This document shows, piece after piece, positions 7,168-7,220 of a stretch of 7,220 nucleotides of DNA (position 1 is its first letter; each line of letters opens with the position of its first letter). The position numbers were made by a program, and so were the translations under genes. The notes under the pieces are model-generated. The model did not search any database. It saw nothing but the letters and a program-made list of their open reading frames with translations, and was not told the origin of the DNA. Origin of the DNA: Chromatiaceae bacterium (GTDB lineage: Bacteria > Pseudomonadota > Gammaproteobacteria > Chromatiales > Chromatiaceae); contig JAFGTZ010000445.1 in the NCBI GenBank assembly GCA_016938795.1, positions 1 through 7,220 of the forward strand, written 5' to 3'.

Positions 7168-7171
7168 TCCT
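7168..7171 (-). promoter_or_regulatory. Ribosome binding site of SPOR-domain gene
   Basis: The minus strand reads AGGA (in CCAGGAC), 6 bases before the ATG at 7161. It is modest but well spaced, and supports that start. Confidence 0.6.
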
Positions 7172-7200
7172 GGTTGCGAAGGCTGTGGCTCGGCAGGCGC

Positions 7201-7206
7201 ATTATA
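7201..7206 (-). promoter_or_regulatory. Consensus -10 element (TATAAT) upstream of the SPOR gene
   Basis: The minus strand reads GGCTATAATGCGCC, a perfect sigma-70 -10 hexamer in otherwise GC-rich DNA. Transcription would start near 7194, giving a leader of about 33 bases that carries the AGGA site. The matching -35 would lie about 17 bases further upstream, just outside the window, so it cannot be checked. This is the only strong promoter element seen and could drive the SPOR gene and possibly the sucrose genes behind it. Confidence 0.6.
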
Positions 7207-7220
7207 GCCGTTTCGGGAGC

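Noticed and set aside
1..7220. Mobile elements, CRISPR arrays, tRNA genes or phage-defence genes
   Set aside because: No repeats, transposase-like frames, cloverleaf signals or nuclease/helicase motifs were seen. The window is fully accounted for by metabolic and envelope genes.

Overview
The window looks like part of a GC-rich gammaproteobacterial chromosome. The best guess is a Chromatiaceae-type purple sulfur bacterium or a relative. This rests on base composition, a DUF29 gene at the left edge, a DamX-like SPOR protein at the right edge, and a sucrose gene set known from halotolerant gammaproteobacteria such as methanotrophs. The taxonomic call is inference; the window has no rRNA or other marker gene.

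Layout from right to left, the direction of transcription of almost everything here: a TATAAT -10 element (7201-7206) precedes a membrane-anchored coiled-coil protein with a C-terminal SPOR-like domain (7161-6127). After a 66-base gap come four genes on the same strand: sucrose-phosphate synthase (6060-3901), sucrose-phosphate phosphatase (3904-3053, overlapping the synthase by 4 bases), a PfkB-family fructokinase (3034-2150, gap 18) and amylosucrase (2105-132, gap 44). At the left edge the C-terminus of a DUF29 protein runs in on the plus strand (ends at 143). It converges on amylosucrase, and the two coding regions overlap by 12 bases.

The four central genes form one metabolic unit. The synthase makes sucrose 6-phosphate from a nucleotide-glucose and fructose 6-phosphate, and the phosphatase releases sucrose. 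Amylosucrase moves the glucosyl unit of sucrose onto an alpha-1,4-glucan and frees fructose, and the kinase turns fructose back into fructose 6-phosphate. The cassette can therefore build a sucrose pool (compatible solute), empty it into glucan, and recycle the fructose. Run continuously, it would be a fructose-6-phosphate-catalysed route from UDP-glucose to alpha-glucan. The same sps-spp-fruK-ams order is known in methanotrophs (Methylomicrobium), so the cassette is not new. The points worth a second look are the degenerate phosphatase domain of the synthase, the SPOR gene at the head of the possible transcription unit, and the convergent gene overlap.

No tRNA, rRNA, CRISPR array, insertion sequence or convincing intrinsic terminator was seen. 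All gaps between genes are 66 bases or shorter.
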